From positions 16,819 to 49,138 of the forward strand of contig FR900135.1 of NCBI GenBank assembly GCA_000437755.1: 32,320 nt of DNA. The letters run 5' to 3'. The notes below the pieces were generated by a model, which was not told where the DNA came from, searched no databases, and saw only the letters and a list, made by a program, of their open reading frames with translations. Source of the DNA: Roseburia sp. CAG:303 (GTDB taxonomy: Bacteria; Bacillota; Clostridia; Lachnospirales; Lachnospiraceae). The translations under genes were made by a program, and so were the position numbers. Position 1 is the stretch's first letter. The number at the start of each line of letters is the position of its first letter. Positions 1 to 8,013 of the stretch are shown here, in pieces.

Positions 1-1
1 C

Positions 2-79
2 GAAGAACACTGTACCTGTATCATAAAAGAAAAGGCAGTGAATGTATTAAAGAAAATTGCAATTACAGAAAAGAAGTAA
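2..79 (+). CDS. 3' end of an unidentified protein (partial)
   Basis: An open frame enters from the left edge and runs 25 codons to a TAA at 77-79, eleven bases before gltX. The visible tail is EEHCTCIIKEKAVNVLKKI followed by AITEKK, with a CxC pair and a lysine-rich end. The stop overlaps the gltX ribosome site, as expected for a preceding gene in the same transcript. The tail is too short to assign a family. It could also be a chance open frame. Confidence 0.45.
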   Translation, partial: EEHCTCIIKEKAVNVLKKIAITEKK

Positions 80-89
80 GGAGATAGAA

Positions 90-1544
90 ATGAGCAAAAA
101 GATAAGAACCAGATTTGCACCAAGTCCTACGGGAAAAATGCATGTAGGAAATTTAAGAACCGCATTGTATGAGTTCCTCATTGCCAAGCATGAGGGCGGA
201 GATTTTATTTTGAGAATCGAAGATACCGATCAGGAACGTTTTGTGGAAGGGGCGATTGACATTATCAACCGTACCCTGGCAAAGACAGGACTTACTTACG
301 ACGAGGGACCGGATAAGGACAAAGGATATGGACCATATGTACAGAGCGAGAGAATGGCCTCCGGAATTTATCTGAAATATGCAAAGGAACTGGTGGAAAA
401 AGGAGAAGCGTATTACTGTTTTTGTGACAAGGAGCGTCTGGAATCCCTGAAGCAGGAAGTAGCAGGAAAAGAGATTGTTGTATATGATAAGCATTGCCTT
501 CATCTGAGCAAAGAAGAAGTAGAAGCGAATCTTGCAGCGGGAAAGCTGTATGTGATCCGCCAGAACGTGCCAAGAGAAGGAACAACTACATTTGTGGATG
601 AAATTTACGGTGAGATTACCGTGGAAAATTCCGAGCTGGACGATATGATTCTTATTAAATCGGACGGATATCCAACCTATAATTTTGCAAATGTCATTGA
701 TGACCATTTGATGGAAATTACACATGTAGTAAGAGGAAATGAATATATTTCTTCCACACCGAAGTATCAGAGATTATATGATGCATTTGGCTGGGAATCA
801 CCGAAGTACATTCATCTTTCTCTGATTACGGATGAGAACCACAAGAAACTTTCCAAGCGAAGCGGACATGCTTCCTTTGAAGATTTACTGGATCAGGGCT
901 TTGTGGCAGAAGCAGTGGTAAACTATATTGCACTCTTAGGCTGGAGTCCGGAAGATAATCAGGAGATCTTCTCCCTTGATGAGTTAATCAAAGTATTTGA
1001 TTACCATCATATCAGCAAATCCCCGGCAGTATTCGATATCGTGAAGTTAAAATGGATGAATGGGGAATATTTAAAGGCAATGGAGAATGAAAAATTCTAT
1101 GAGATGGCAATGCCATATATCAAAGAAGTCATTACAAAGCCGCTGGATTTGAAGAAAATTCTTGACATGGTCAAGACAAGAATAGAAATTTTCCCGGATA
1201 TCAGGGAAATGGTAGATTTCTTCGAGGAACTGCCAGAATATGATATTGCAATGTATACACACAAGAAGATGAAGACAAATGCAGAGAATTCACTGGAAGT
1301 CCTGACAGAGCTTCTTCCGATTCTGGAAGCACAGGAGGATTATTCTACAGAGGCACTGCATGATCGTGTCATGGAATACATCCAGGAAAAGGGAATTAAG
1401 AATGGCCAGGGATTATGGCCGCTCCGTACTGCAGTATCCGGAAAGCAGATGACACCGGCAGGGGCATTTGAAATCATGGAAGTGATCGGAAAAGAAGAGT
1501 CCTTAAAGAGAATCCGCAAAGGAATAGAAATGCTTCAGGCATAA
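90..1544 (+). CDS. gltX: Glutamyl-tRNA synthetase
   Basis: This cytoplasmic class I aminoacyl-tRNA synthetase charges tRNA-Glu. In bacteria lacking GlnRS it also charges tRNA-Gln, for later amidation. The 484-residue product has the usual length. It shows the HIGH-type signature HVGN (18-21) within FAPSPTGKMHVGN, the KMSKS equivalent KLSKR (253-257), and a probable zinc site of CxC (110, 112) with Y132 and C136. The ATG at 90 is chosen over the in-frame TTG at 57 because AAGGAG (78-83) lies six bases before it. A hairpin terminator follows. Whether the enzyme is discriminating cannot be read from the sequence. Confidence 0.97.
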   Translation: MSKKIRTRFAPSPTGKMHVGNLRTALYEFLIAKHEGGDFILRIEDTDQERFVEGAIDIINRTLAKTGLTYDEGPDKDKGYGPYVQSERMASGIYLKYAKELVEKGEAYYCFCDKERLESLKQEVAGKEIVVYDKHCLHLSKEEVEANLAAGKLYVIRQNVPREGTTTFVDEIYGEITVENSELDDMILIKSDGYPTYNFANVIDDHLMEITHVVRGNEYISSTPKYQRLYDAFGWESPKYIHLSLITDENHKKLSKRSGHASFEDLLDQGFVAEAVVNYIALLGWSPEDNQEIFSLDELIKVFDYHHISKSPAVFDIVKLKWMNGEYLKAMENEKFYEMAMPYIKEVITKPLDLKKILDMVKTRIEIFPDIREMVDFFEELPEYDIAMYTHKKMKTNAENSLEVLTELLPILEAQEDYSTEALHDRVMEYIQEKGIKNGQGLWPLRTAVSGKQMTPAGAFEIMEVIGKEESLKRIRKGIEMLQA

Positions 1545-1550
1545 TGCCAG

Positions 1551-1588
1551 TAAGGTCAGATTTTACAATCTGGCCTTATTAAAATTTT
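1551..1588 (+). terminator. Rho-independent terminator after gltX
   Basis: An 11-bp stem (1551-1561 with 1568-1578, one G-U pair) closes a six-base loop and is followed by TTAAAATTTT. The T-run is interrupted, so strength is uncertain, but its position just after the gltX stop fits a terminator. Confidence 0.7.
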
Positions 1589-1609
1589 AGCAAATTGAAT
1601 GTTTACATA

Positions 1610-1637
1610 TTGTCAGATAATGATAAAATATCATAAT
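1610..1637 (+). promoter_or_regulatory. Sigma-A-type promoter for the ECF S-component and B6 kinase
   Basis: TTGTCA (1610-1615) and CATAAT (1632-1637) each match the consensus in five of six positions and are 16 bases apart. The predicted start, near 1644, leaves a short leader before the AGGAGG at 1667-1672. No riboswitch was recognised in this leader. Confidence 0.5.
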
Positions 1638-1679
1638 GCTGAATGATTCAGATAAAAAATATGCTTAGGAGGCATGGTT

Positions 1680-2201
1680 ATGAGTAAAACAGCAAACATA
1701 AAAATGATTTGTCTGACAGGTATGTTTATGGCACTGATTTGCATTGCAACCTTATTTTTTAAAGTGCCGATTCCGCTTGGTTATGCACATCTTGGAAACG
1801 GATTTATTTTCCTGGCAGGAGCATTTCTGGCAAATCCGTATGCATTGATTGCAGCAGGTGTAGGCTCTGCCCTTGCCGATTTGCTGGGGGGATATGCAGA
1901 GTGGATTCTTCCGACCCTGATTATCAAGTGTATCATGGGAGCAGTGATTGCAGGAATTGCGGCAAACGGAAAAGTGGCATCACTTCGTACATTTGCAGCA
2001 GTGGTTGTGGGAATGCTGGAAATGATTGCAGGATATACCATAGCAGGTGCTATTTTATATGGCAGTGTGGCAGCAGGCCTCTCACAGATTCCAGGACTGA
2101 CAGCAGAAGGAATCGTAGGAATCATATTATTTTATGCAGTGGGTATGATTTGTGAGAAAACAGGTGTAAAGAAGTATTTTACACAGGTAAAGACTGCATA
2201 G
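1680..2201 (+). CDS. ECF transporter S-component, probable vitamin B6 (PdxU-like)
   Basis: A very hydrophobic 173-residue integral membrane protein with about five or six helices. It has the layout of small ECF S-components: LGYAHLGNGFIFLAGAFLAN near residues 33-52, then an alanine/glycine-rich segment containing SALADLLGG. S-components bind a vitamin and share a general energising module (EcfA, EcfA', EcfT), none of which is in the window. The next gene, 32 bases on, is a pyridoxal/pyridoxamine kinase. That suggests a B6 substrate, as reported for PdxU-type S-components. The ATG at 1680 is preferred over 1674 because AGGAGG (1667-1672) is seven bases upstream. Substrate is inferred from context only. 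Confidence 0.8.
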   Translation: MSKTANIKMICLTGMFMALICIATLFFKVPIPLGYAHLGNGFIFLAGAFLANPYALIAAGVGSALADLLGGYAEWILPTLIIKCIMGAVIAGIAANGKVASLRTFAAVVVGMLEMIAGYTIAGAILYGSVAAGLSQIPGLTAEGIVGIILFYAVGMICEKTGVKKYFTQVKTA

Positions 2202-2233
2202 AACAGCAGAACGAGTAAAGGAACAAAGAAAAC

Positions 2234-3067
2234 ATGAGTCATAACAATCAGAAGAAAATAGCAGTTATTAATGATATATCAGGATTCGGAAGATGTTCGG
2301 TGGCAGTATCCCTGCCAATTATATCGTATCTGGGCATACAGTGCTGCCCGGTTCCGACCTCCATATTTTCCAATCATACCGGATTTCCGCATTTTTTCTT
2401 TGATGATTACACGGAGAAGATGCAGGAATATATTGATAACTGGAAACTTCTGGATTTACATTTTCAGGGTATTATGACCGGTTTTCTCGGTTCAAAGCAG
2501 CAGATAGAGATCGTGAAGAAATTCATTCATGATTTCAAGGATGAGCATACCAAAGTTCTGGTAGATCCGGCGATGGGAGAGAATGGAAAGGCATATCCGA
2601 CCTATACGCAGGAGATGTGTCTGGAGATGAAGAAGCTGATCGAGCATGCGGATATTATCACACCGAATGTTACCGAAGCCTGTATTCTCACAGATACGAA
2701 ATATAAGGAAGGATTCTCTATGGCAGAGCTTTGCAGCATGGCAGAAAAGCTTGTGGGGATCGGAGCGGATCATGTCGTGATTTCAGGTGTGAATATGGGA
2801 TATTATGTAGGAAATATTGTGGCATCCCATGAATTAAGCCCGATGCTTATCAAGCACAAGCGTACAGGGGAGTTTCGTTCGGGAACGGGCGATATTTATG
2901 CGTCCATCATTGCGGCTGACATGGTAAACCATGTAAAATTTGAAGATTCGGTGCGTAAAGCCGGGGACTTCGTCAAAGAAGCACTGGCGGCAACGGAGAA
3001 GCTTCAGATACCAAAGACTGATGGACTTGCATTTGAGGAGGTATTGTATAAACTGAGGAGAAAGTAA
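2234..3067 (+). CDS. pdxY: Pyridoxal/pyridoxamine kinase, PdxY-like
   Basis: A cytoplasmic PfkB/ribokinase-fold enzyme that phosphorylates B6 vitamers using ATP, feeding PLP salvage. The product is 277 residues, the normal size. Visible landmarks are NDISGFGRCS near the N terminus, MTGFLGS, DPAMGENGK, TPNVTEA, and the anion-hole motif GTGDIYASI that carries the catalytic Asp. It lies 32 bases after an ECF S-component, so uptake and trapping of the vitamin are probably coupled. Ribosome site AAAGGA (2217-2222) is somewhat distant. Related PfkB kinases (for example ThiD-like) are a less likely alternative. Confidence 0.85.
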   Translation: MSHNNQKKIAVINDISGFGRCSVAVSLPIISYLGIQCCPVPTSIFSNHTGFPHFFFDDYTEKMQEYIDNWKLLDLHFQGIMTGFLGSKQQIEIVKKFIHDFKDEHTKVLVDPAMGENGKAYPTYTQEMCLEMKKLIEHADIITPNVTEACILTDTKYKEGFSMAELCSMAEKLVGIGADHVVISGVNMGYYVGNIVASHELSPMLIKHKRTGEFRSGTGDIYASIIAADMVNHVKFEDSVRKAGDFVKEALAATEKLQIPKTDGLAFEEVLYKLRRK

Positions 3068-3106
3068 TTAATAAGGACAGATAATAATTATAACAAATTA
3101 TAACAA

Positions 3107-3132
3107 AAAGGATCGGCATCTGCCGATCCTTT
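3107..3132. terminator. Bidirectional terminator between convergent genes
   Basis: A perfect 12-bp inverted repeat (3107-3118 with 3121-3132) lies between the B6 kinase and the oppositely oriented ABC-F gene. T-rich sequence follows it on both strands, so it can terminate both transcripts. Confidence 0.8.
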
Positions 3133-3144
3133 CACGTTTCTTTC

Positions 3145-4779
3145 TTATTCTGAATCTTCTGTGCTAAATTCTTCAATTGCCTGTCTCTTTCTGGCAAGTT
3201 CATCATTTTCAAGATATTCATCGTAAGTTGTTACTTTATCAATTAACTGCCCGTTTACGATTTCCATAATACGGTTTGCAGTTGTCTGGACAAACTGGTG
3301 GTCGTGTGAGGAGAAGAGTACCACACCAGAGAATTTGATTAATCCGTTGTTTAATGCAGTAATACTTTCCATATCCAGGTGGTTGGTCGGCTCATCGAGG
3401 ATAAGGCAGTTCGCACCGGATATCATCAGTTTGGAAAGCATAACACGGACTTTCTCACCACCGGACAATACCTTTACCTTCTTGACGCCGTCATCACCGG
3501 CAAATAACATTCTTCCAAGGAAACCACGGACATAAGGGGCATCCTTGATTTCAGAATACTGTGTCAGCCAGTCCACGATGGAATCATCACAGTCGAAATC
3601 CTTAGTGTTATCCTTCGGGAAATAGCACTGGGAAGTTGTAATTCCCCATTTATAAGTTCCGGCATCCGGTTCCATTTCCCCGGAAATAATCTGGAACAGG
3701 GTTGTCTTTGCAATTTCATTTGCACCGACAAAAGCGATCTTGTCCTCATGTCCCACGATAAAGGAGACATTATCCAGGACCTTTACACCGTCGATAGTCT
3801 TTGTCAGCCCTTCTACGGTCAGTACTTCGTTACCAATCTCTCTGTTTGGACGGAAATCAATATAAGGATACTTTCTGCTGGACGGTTTGATTTCATCCAG
3901 TTCGATTTTCTCCAAAGCTTTCTTTCTGGAAGTAGCCTGTTTGGATTTGGAAGCATTTGCAGAGAAACGCTGGATAAAATCCTGAAGTTCCTTGATTTTT
4001 TCTTCCTTCTTTTTGTTCGCTTCTTTCATCTGTTTTACCAGAAGCTGGCTGGATTCGTACCAGAAATCATAATTTCCTGCATATAACTGAATTTTTGCGT
4101 AATCAATATCAGCGGTATGTGTGCAGACCTTATTCAAGAAATAACGGTCATGGGATACCACGATTACAGTGTTATCAAAATTAATCAGGAATTCTTCCAG
4201 CCATGCAATGGCATCGAGATCCAGGTGGTTGGTCGGCTCGTCGAGAAGAAGAATATCCGGATTTCCGAATAATGCCTGGGCCAGAAGAACTTTGACCTTT
4301 TCACTGCCGCGCAGCTCCTTCATTACTTTATAATGAAGATCAGGACCGATACCAAGACCGTTTAATAAAGTTTCTGCATCGGACTCTGCTTCCCAGCCGT
4401 TCATGGTAGCAAATTCGCCTTCCAGTTCGCTTGCTTTGATCCCATCCTCTTCAGTGAAGTCTTCCTTTGCGTAGAGAGCATCCTTTTCCTGCATGATTTC
4501 ATAAAGACGGGCATTTCCCATGATAACAGTGTCAAGAACAACACAGTCATCATATTTAAAGTGATCCTGCTTTAAGAAAGAAAGTCTCTGACCGGGTGTA
4601 ATAGAAATTTCACCCGAAGTAGTTTCGAGTTCACCGGATAAAATCTTCAGGAAAGTAGATTTTCCCGCACCGTTAGCACCGATTAAACCATAGCAGTTGC
4701 CCTCGGTAAATTTGATATTAACATCTTCAAACAGAGCTTTCTTACCGACTCTGTATGTTACGTTGATTGCCTGTATCAT
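3145..4779 (-). CDS. ykpA: ABC-F family ATPase (YkpA/YbiT subfamily)
   Basis: A soluble protein with two ATP-binding cassettes and no membrane domain. ABC-F proteins act on the ribosome. The 544-residue length and overall sequence resemble Bacillus YkpA. Domain 1 has Walker A GANGAGKS, a degenerate signature (LRGSEKVKVLLAQ) and LLLDEPTNHLD. A charged linker rich in KKKEEKIKELQ and SKQATSRKK follows, then domain 2 with a degenerate Walker A (GANEIAKTT), an intact LSGGEKVRVMLSK and LILDEPTNHLD. These deviations are, to my recollection, usual in this subfamily. GGAGG (complement of 4788-4792) lies eight bases before the ATG. Nothing links it to antibiotic resistance. Confidence 0.92.
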   Translation of the reverse strand: MIQAINVTYRVGKKALFEDVNIKFTEGNCYGLIGANGAGKSTFLKILSGELETTSGEISITPGQRLSFLKQDHFKYDDCVVLDTVIMGNARLYEIMQEKDALYAKEDFTEEDGIKASELEGEFATMNGWEAESDAETLLNGLGIGPDLHYKVMKELRGSEKVKVLLAQALFGNPDILLLDEPTNHLDLDAIAWLEEFLINFDNTVIVVSHDRYFLNKVCTHTADIDYAKIQLYAGNYDFWYESSQLLVKQMKEANKKKEEKIKELQDFIQRFSANASKSKQATSRKKALEKIELDEIKPSSRKYPYIDFRPNREIGNEVLTVEGLTKTIDGVKVLDNVSFIVGHEDKIAFVGANEIAKTTLFQIISGEMEPDAGTYKWGITTSQCYFPKDNTKDFDCDDSIVDWLTQYSEIKDAPYVRGFLGRMLFAGDDGVKKVKVLSGGEKVRVMLSKLMISGANCLILDEPTNHLDMESITALNNGLIKFSGVVLFSSHDHQFVQTTANRIMEIVNGQLIDKVTTYDEYLENDELARKRQAIEEFSTEDSE

Positions 4780-4828
4780 GAAAATAACCTCCGTTACATA
4801 TTACTGATTGTATAAAAAACCATCTTCT

Positions 4829-4857
4829 AGTATAATAAAAAATAGGCGAATATGCAA
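4829..4857 (-). promoter_or_regulatory. Promoter for the ABC-F gene
   Basis: On the minus strand TTGCAT (4857-4852) is followed after 17 bases by TATACT (4834-4829). The -10 is good and the -35 weak. Transcription would start near 4822, about 40 bases before the ABC-F start codon. Confidence 0.45.
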
Positions 4858-4885
4858 GCAAAAAATGGAAATCTGTAAAAAGTCA

Positions 4886-4914
4886 TTGTAAAACAAAGCA
4901 CCATATAGTATCAT
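4886..4914 (+). promoter_or_regulatory. Possible promoter for the LoaP-like gene
   Basis: TTGTAA (4886-4891), a 17-base spacer and TATCAT (4909-4914) each match four of six consensus bases. They lie just upstream of the AGGAGG preceding the ATG at 4948. The call is weak and rests on position. Confidence 0.3.
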
Positions 4915-4947
4915 AACGATATCAGAAGTACACAGGAGGGCTTTCGG

Positions 4948-5538
4948 ATGGAAAAATGGTATGTAATTCAGACGCGTGTCAGGGAAGAAGAAAAACTGGT
5001 GAGCCTGATAGAGAAAATGATACCGCCGGAGTGCGGATTGTATCGGAAATGTTTTGTGCCGAAGAATGAAAATGTATGGAAACTCAAAGGCATGAACCTG
5101 ACAGAGATCGAGGTTCTGTTTTCCGGATATGTATTTGTCATTACGGAATGTCCGGAGAAACTGTTCGTGGAATTGAAGTCTGTCCCAAAGCTGTCAAAGC
5201 TGCTGGGGGAAACGACGGATGACGAGGGCAGGGAGTTCGTACCGCTGTCGGACAAGGAACAGGAGTTCATGGAAAATATCTTAAATCCGGCAGACTATGT
5301 GGTACACCGCAGTCTGATACACCGGAATAAACAGGGCAGAATTGATCAGGCGAAAGGTCCGCTGGAGCATTATGTGGACAATATTGTCAAAGTGGATAAC
5401 AGTCATAGAAGAATTTTAATCGATATAGAGATGTTTGGAAGAATGAGACGAATCAAATTCTGCTTTATGAACGAAGAGGACTGCAGAATTGAGGGTGTAC
5501 CGCTTCCGGAATGGCAGAGAGAAAGCGACGGTCTGTGA
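4948..5538 (+). CDS. loaP: NusG-paralog transcription antiterminator, LoaP-like
   Basis: A 196-residue NusG-family protein. It has an N-terminal NGN domain (MEKWYVIQTRVREEEKLV, then LFSGYVFVI near residue 60) and a C-terminal KOW domain (roughly 135-190, starting GPLEHYVDNIVKVD). It is not core NusG, given its divergent sequence and isolated position beside sugar genes. LoaP proteins of Firmicutes are processive antiterminators. They recognise a small RNA hairpin in the leaders of long polysaccharide or antibiotic operons. This gene is monocistronic here: a terminator hairpin overlaps its stop codon and the next gene is on the other strand. Its target operon is therefore in trans. The surface operon at 8014 and the glycan operon at 17860 are candidates, by inference. 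Confidence 0.82.
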   Translation: MEKWYVIQTRVREEEKLVSLIEKMIPPECGLYRKCFVPKNENVWKLKGMNLTEIEVLFSGYVFVITECPEKLFVELKSVPKLSKLLGETTDDEGREFVPLSDKEQEFMENILNPADYVVHRSLIHRNKQGRIDQAKGPLEHYVDNIVKVDNSHRRILIDIEMFGRMRRIKFCFMNEEDCRIEGVPLPEWQRESDGL

Positions 5539-5550
5539 CCGCCGCTTTTT
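5523..5550 (+). terminator. Terminator overlapping the loaP stop codon
   Basis: An 11-bp stem with one A-C mismatch (5523-5533 with 5537-5547) is followed by TTTTT. The stop codon TGA (5536-5538) lies in the loop and right arm. The following gene is convergent, so this hairpin may serve both strands. Confidence 0.75.
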
Positions 5551-5558
5551 GGAACATA

Positions 5559-6578
5559 TTATCTGTTTTTATACATTTTCTCATAATAATTCTGATATTC
5601 ACCGGAGATAATGGTTTCCCACCATTCCTTGTTATCAAGATACCATTTGATGGTCTTTTTGATACCGTCTTCAAATTTTGTTTCCGGCAGCCAACCAAGT
5701 TCATTGTGAATCTTTGTAGGATCAATGGCATAACGCATATCATGACCTTTACGGTCTGCAACATATGTGATGAGGCTTTCCGGTTTGCCAAGTTCTTTAC
5801 AGATAATCTTTACGATTTCGATATTTGTCTTTTCATTATGTCCGCCGACATTGTATACTTCACCGACACGTCCGTTGTGGATGATTAAGTCAATAGCCTT
5901 GCAATGATCCTCTACATATAACCAGTCACGCACATTTTCGCCCTTTCCGTATACCGGGAGAGGCTTATCGTTCAGTGCATTTGCGATCATGAGCGGAATC
6001 AGCTTCTCAGGGAAGTGATATGGACCATAGTTGTTGGAACATCTGCTGATAGAAACAGGAAGTCCGTAAGTTCTATGATAAGCAAGAACTAAAAGGTCAG
6101 CACCTGCTTTGGATGAGCTGTAAGGACTGCTTGTATGGATCGGTGTTTCTTCTGTGAAGAACAGGTCAGGTCTGTCAAGTGGAAGATCGCCGTACACTTC
6201 ATCGGTAGATACCTGATGATAACGCTTGATTCCGTATTTTCTGCAGGCATCCATGAGAACAGCAGTACCTTTGATATTAGTATCAAGGAAAATTTCAGGA
6301 TTTTCGATGGAACGGTCAACATGGCTTTCTGCTGCAAAGTTTACAACCATATCAGGATGTTCTTCTTCAAATAATTTGTATACAGCTTCACGATCAGTAA
6401 TGCTTTCTTTTACAAAACGGAAGTTCGGGTTGTCCATAACAGGAGCAAGTGTTGATAAGTTTCCTGCATATGTCAGACAGTCCAGACAGATGATTCTGTA
6501 ATCCGGATACTTCTTTAACATATGAAAAATAAAGTTACTTCCAATAAATCCGGCACCGCCGGTTACAATAATTGTCAT
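5559..6578 (-). CDS. rfbB: dTDP-glucose 4,6-dehydratase
   Basis: An NAD-dependent SDR enzyme that converts dTDP-glucose to dTDP-4-keto-6-deoxyglucose, the branch point for rhamnose and other deoxysugars. The 339-residue length is normal. It has the Rossmann motif GGAGFIGSN (7-15), the catalytic STDEVYG (124-130) and YSSSK (153-157), plus SRCSNNYGPYHFPEKLIPL. The start at 6578 is chosen because AAGGAG (complement of 6590-6585) lies six bases upstream. A longer in-frame ATG at 6599 would place that ribosome site inside the gene. No rfbA, rfbC or rfbD is in the window, so the pathway partners must lie elsewhere. Confidence 0.95.
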   Translation of the reverse strand: MTIIVTGGAGFIGSNFIFHMLKKYPDYRIICLDCLTYAGNLSTLAPVMDNPNFRFVKESITDREAVYKLFEEEHPDMVVNFAAESHVDRSIENPEIFLDTNIKGTAVLMDACRKYGIKRYHQVSTDEVYGDLPLDRPDLFFTEETPIHTSSPYSSSKAGADLLVLAYHRTYGLPVSISRCSNNYGPYHFPEKLIPLMIANALNDKPLPVYGKGENVRDWLYVEDHCKAIDLIIHNGRVGEVYNVGGHNEKTNIEIVKIICKELGKPESLITYVADRKGHDMRYAIDPTKIHNELGWLPETKFEDGIKKTIKWYLDNKEWWETIISGEYQNYYEKMYKNR

Positions 6579-6667
6579 AATAATCTCCTTTTTATGCATA
6601 GTTATCTCGATAATCCTATTCTAAAAGATTACCTTACGTCACCTTCAAGTACTTTTTTCAAAAAAAT

Positions 6668-7855
6668 TCAGATTTTGCTGTGGCAGAGAAAAATTCCGGA
6701 ATCTTTTGTAATATGAAATCCGTGCCGTACCTTTTTTTCCACGAAGCTGCGGAAGTCGGAATAGCGGTCAAGCAGGAACTGGTTCTGGTTTCCGTGGCAG
6801 GACAGAATATATTCAATCAGAGGTTCTGACTTATCGATCTCGATGGAATCATGATATTTCAGACACTGGATATCGGTGAAATACGGCTCTAGGAAAGCAA
6901 GACCGTTTTCAAGTCCGAACTGTTCGTAGAGATTGCATGCGGATAATACAATACGGCTGTCAAATTTATGTGTCAGCTCGCTGATTTCCTGCATATGATG
7001 TTTTCCGTAGGTACTGCAGATAAAGATTCCACCGGGACGCAGAATCCGGGCTGCTTCGCGGCAGACGGCAGGGATATCATCGCAGTAAAACAGAACATGG
7101 TTTGCAATCACAAGATCAAAAGATTGGTTTGGAAACGGAATATTCCGGCAGTCAAACGTCAGGAAAGAAAAACGGCTGTCCTCCATACCGATATTTCTGC
7201 GGACATCGCGGATCATGCCATCGGAAATGTCGGAGAGGACAATCCGGATATTATCCGGCAGCTTCTCTTTATTTTCCGTCCAGAGTGCGCCGTTTCCACA
7301 GCCAAGTTCCAGAATATCCTGGCATTTTCCAATTTCGCACTGGTCATAAATCCAGGAAAACCACCCCTGCGGGTTTGTGGAATACTCCTGGTGCAGGCGG
7401 ATGCGGGCAGAGATATTTGAGGCATTCTGATACTGGCTTTTCATGCTGTTTTCCATGCCGGTCAGGTGAATCAGATCCAGCATCTGGCTCCAGTTAATTT
7501 CCCGGTTCTGCTCGATTGCTTCCGTTGTATTATTGATGGCATTTTCTACAAGCTGCATCTGTTCGATTTTGTCCTGAATCAGTTTTTTCTGCATTTTGAG
7601 TGAATTCAGCATAAAATGATAATCCATATCCTTAATGGTCATTTCACGGATATCATTCAGGGAAAAGCCAAGATATTTCAACAGAAGAATCTGCTGCAGC
7701 CTTGCAAAATCCGCATCGGTATAAAATCTGGCACCGGAATCATTTACAAAAGACGGCTTTAAAATATTCTGCTGGTCATAATAGCGGATCGTGCGGAGGG
7801 AAACATTCGCCATCCGGGCAAACTGACCGGAAGAATAATAACCTGGTAATCGCAT
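6668..7855 (-). CDS. MerR-family regulator fused to a SAM-dependent methyltransferase
   Basis: A 395-residue two-domain protein. Residues 1-72 form a MerR winged helix (YYSSGQFARMANVSLRTIRYYD, with the RFYTDADFARLQQILLLKYLGFSLNDI wing). A helical dimerisation coil spans about 75-120. A class I methyltransferase domain follows from about 160, with the SAM loop ILELGCGNG (181-189), an acidic strand end LSDIS (207-211) and a late LRPGGIF motif. MerR proteins usually carry an effector domain here, so the methyltransferase may sense SAM or a substrate, or act on a small molecule. The start at 7855 has AAAGGAG (complement of 7867-7861) five bases upstream. An upstream in-frame extension to 8041 crosses the promoter region and is rejected. 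It is divergent from the VanZ operon. Confidence 0.85.
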   Translation of the reverse strand: MRLPGYYSSGQFARMANVSLRTIRYYDQQNILKPSFVNDSGARFYTDADFARLQQILLLKYLGFSLNDIREMTIKDMDYHFMLNSLKMQKKLIQDKIEQMQLVENAINNTTEAIEQNREINWSQMLDLIHLTGMENSMKSQYQNASNISARIRLHQEYSTNPQGWFSWIYDQCEIGKCQDILELGCGNGALWTENKEKLPDNIRIVLSDISDGMIRDVRRNIGMEDSRFSFLTFDCRNIPFPNQSFDLVIANHVLFYCDDIPAVCREAARILRPGGIFICSTYGKHHMQEISELTHKFDSRIVLSACNLYEQFGLENGLAFLEPYFTDIQCLKYHDSIEIDKSEPLIEYILSCHGNQNQFLLDRYSDFRSFVEKKVRHGFHITKDSGIFLCHSKI

Positions 7856-7889
7856 AAGAACTCCTTTCTGTACAGTTAAAGATAGTCCA

Positions 7890-7918
7890 AACATACAATA
7901 TATTGGGAAAAATGTCAA
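7890..7918 (-). promoter_or_regulatory. Promoter of the MerR-methyltransferase gene with a palindrome in its spacer
   Basis: On the minus strand a perfect TTGACA (7918-7913) is followed after 17 bases by TATGTT (7895-7890). The spacer contains the 10-bp perfect palindrome CAATATATTG (7896-7905), where a MerR dimer would be expected to bind. This suggests autoregulation. The spacer is not the 19-20 bases typical of MerR-activated promoters. Confidence 0.55.
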
Positions 7919-7947
7919 TATGACGATTGGGAAAATCAAAAAAGTGA

Positions 7948-7975
7948 TTGAAAAATGTGTGATATATGATAAAAT
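7948..7975 (+). promoter_or_regulatory. Promoter of the VanZ-phosphotransferase-GH13-TraX operon
   Basis: TTGAAA (7948-7953), 16 bases, then TAAAAT (7970-7975), each five of six to consensus, with an extended TG at 7967-7968. It places the start of transcription near 7982. That rules out the ATG at 7966 as the start of the VanZ-like gene. Confidence 0.6.
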
Positions 7976-8013
7976 TAGCTGGAATACTTTTTTTGATGGG
8001 AGGGAGTAGAAAA

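Noticed and set aside
3145..4779. Degenerate Walker A and signature motifs in the ABC-F protein as evidence of inactivation
   Set aside because: The same changes (SEK-type signature, altered second Walker A) are, as I recall, normal in the YkpA/YbiT subfamily, and both Walker B motifs are intact.
7966..8013. ATG at 7966 as start of the VanZ-like protein
   Set aside because: It has no ribosome site and overlaps the -10 element of a good promoter. GTG at 8014 has GGAGGG at suitable spacing.
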